Shown here in pieces: positions 63,725 to 64,000 of a stretch of DNA of 64,000 nucleotides. The translations under genes and the position numbers were made by a program. The stretch comes from an uncultured PS1 clade bacterium (GTDB lineage Bacteria; Pseudomonadota; Alphaproteobacteria; RS24). Positions within the stretch are counted from its first letter, which is position 1, and each line of letters begins with the position of its first letter. The stretch covers positions 1-64,000 of the forward strand of contig CACNWB010000006.1 of the NCBI GenBank assembly GCA_902624095.1, given 5' to 3'. The notes under the pieces are model-generated. The model searched no databases, was not told the origin of the DNA, and saw nothing but the letters and a program-made list of their open reading frames with translations.

Positions 63725-64000
63725 CTACTCGGCGGCAGTTTCGGCGCGCTGGCCCTTGCGGGCATGGTGTAAAAGCAGGGTCAGGGCCGCAGGCGTCATA
63801 CCGTCGAGCCGTGCCGCCTGCCCCAAAGTCGCAGGACGGGCGGCGGCGAGCTTCTGGCGCACTTCCGTCGCCATGCCCTCCAGCGCCAAATAGTCAATAT
63901 CCGCAGGCAGGCGCAGCGCCTCATCGCGCCTGAAGGCTTCGATATCGGCCGCCTGCCGGTCAATATAGCCGGCATAAAGCGCATCGGTTTCCAACTGCAA
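63725..64000 (-). CDS. mnmG: tRNA uridine-5-carboxymethylaminomethyl enzyme MnmG, C-terminal part
   Basis: The last 91 codons of MnmG (GidA); the rest is past the right edge. The visible piece is the helical tRNA/MnmE-contact domain: [21 protein letters not shown] and [21 protein letters not shown], the family signature (DYxxxxGLSxExxxKL), ending [18 protein letters not shown]. It is 12 bases before rsmG in the usual mnmG-rsmG-parA-parB order. Confidence 0.95.
   Translation of the reverse strand: MQLETDALYAGYIDRQAADIEAFRRDEALRLPADIDYLALEGMATEVRQKLAAARPATLGQAARLDGMTPAALTLLLHHARKGQRAETAAE

Overview
The window looks like chromosome of an alphaproteobacterium, GC-rich and densely packed. The evidence is gene content and order: hemC-hemD-Mic60-like-HemY_N beside tsaD; a DUF1674 (SDHAF4-like) gene; rpe-heparinase-purH; aminotransferase-ftsK-lolA-xth; DUF3576-leuS-lptE-holA; and mnmG-rsmG-parA-parB with a parS site inside rsmG. 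No genus can be assigned from sequence alone. I see no insertion sequence, prophage or CRISPR array.

Layout. 1-3011 (minus): a small catabolic operon of enoyl-CoA hydratase, SDR, DUF7064-type protein and a phosphotransferase cut by the left edge. 3179-9806 (minus): an envelope cluster of a DUF1302 outer-membrane protein, two tandem DUF1329 proteins and a YCF48-like protein; it is more AT-rich than its surroundings and lacks the usual RND/MMPL partner. Then tRNA-Thr, a TPP enzyme plus MhpD-like hydratase pair, the heme/Mic60 operon, and tsaD. 18071-18318 (minus): a 40-residue membrane peptide followed by four hairpins with CCUCC-type loops, resembling the CcsR/cuckoo anti-Shine-Dalgarno RNAs of alphaproteobacteria. 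18649-30777: TetR, gpsA, YciI, EVE protein, a Rieske remnant, MFS, acs, DUF1674, rsmB, rpe, heparinase, purH.

30796-35956 (minus): an unusual five-gene operon of ExbB-like, ExbD-like, a second ExbD-like in which the membrane aspartate is asparagine, a TonB-like membrane-anchored vWA protein and a large exported TPR protein. It may be a proton-motive-force-driven vWA/TPR machine and is the best candidate for an undescribed system. An acyl-CoA dehydrogenase gene lies just upstream.

37237-45928: xth, an unknown gene, lolA, ftsK and an aminotransferase form a tightly overlapping operon behind amtB, which has a candidate sigma-54 promoter; a UbiH-type hydroxylase diverges. 45925-54994: Trm112-like, LON-domain and CnoX/YbbN-like genes, tRNA-Gly, MerC-like protein, a Sel1-repeat protein, DUF3422, AhpD-like protein, two hotdog thioesterases, an OmpR-type orphan regulator and an L,D-transpeptidase. 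54991-64000: YggS, a ThiE-like protein, DUF3576 lipoprotein, leuS, lptE, holA, parB, parA, rsmG and the end of mnmG.

Most genes are housekeeping. The main novelty is the hairpin RNA array (with an 11-nt perfect match to the DUF1302 ribosome-binding site) and the ExbB/ExbD/ExbD*/vWA/TPR operon.
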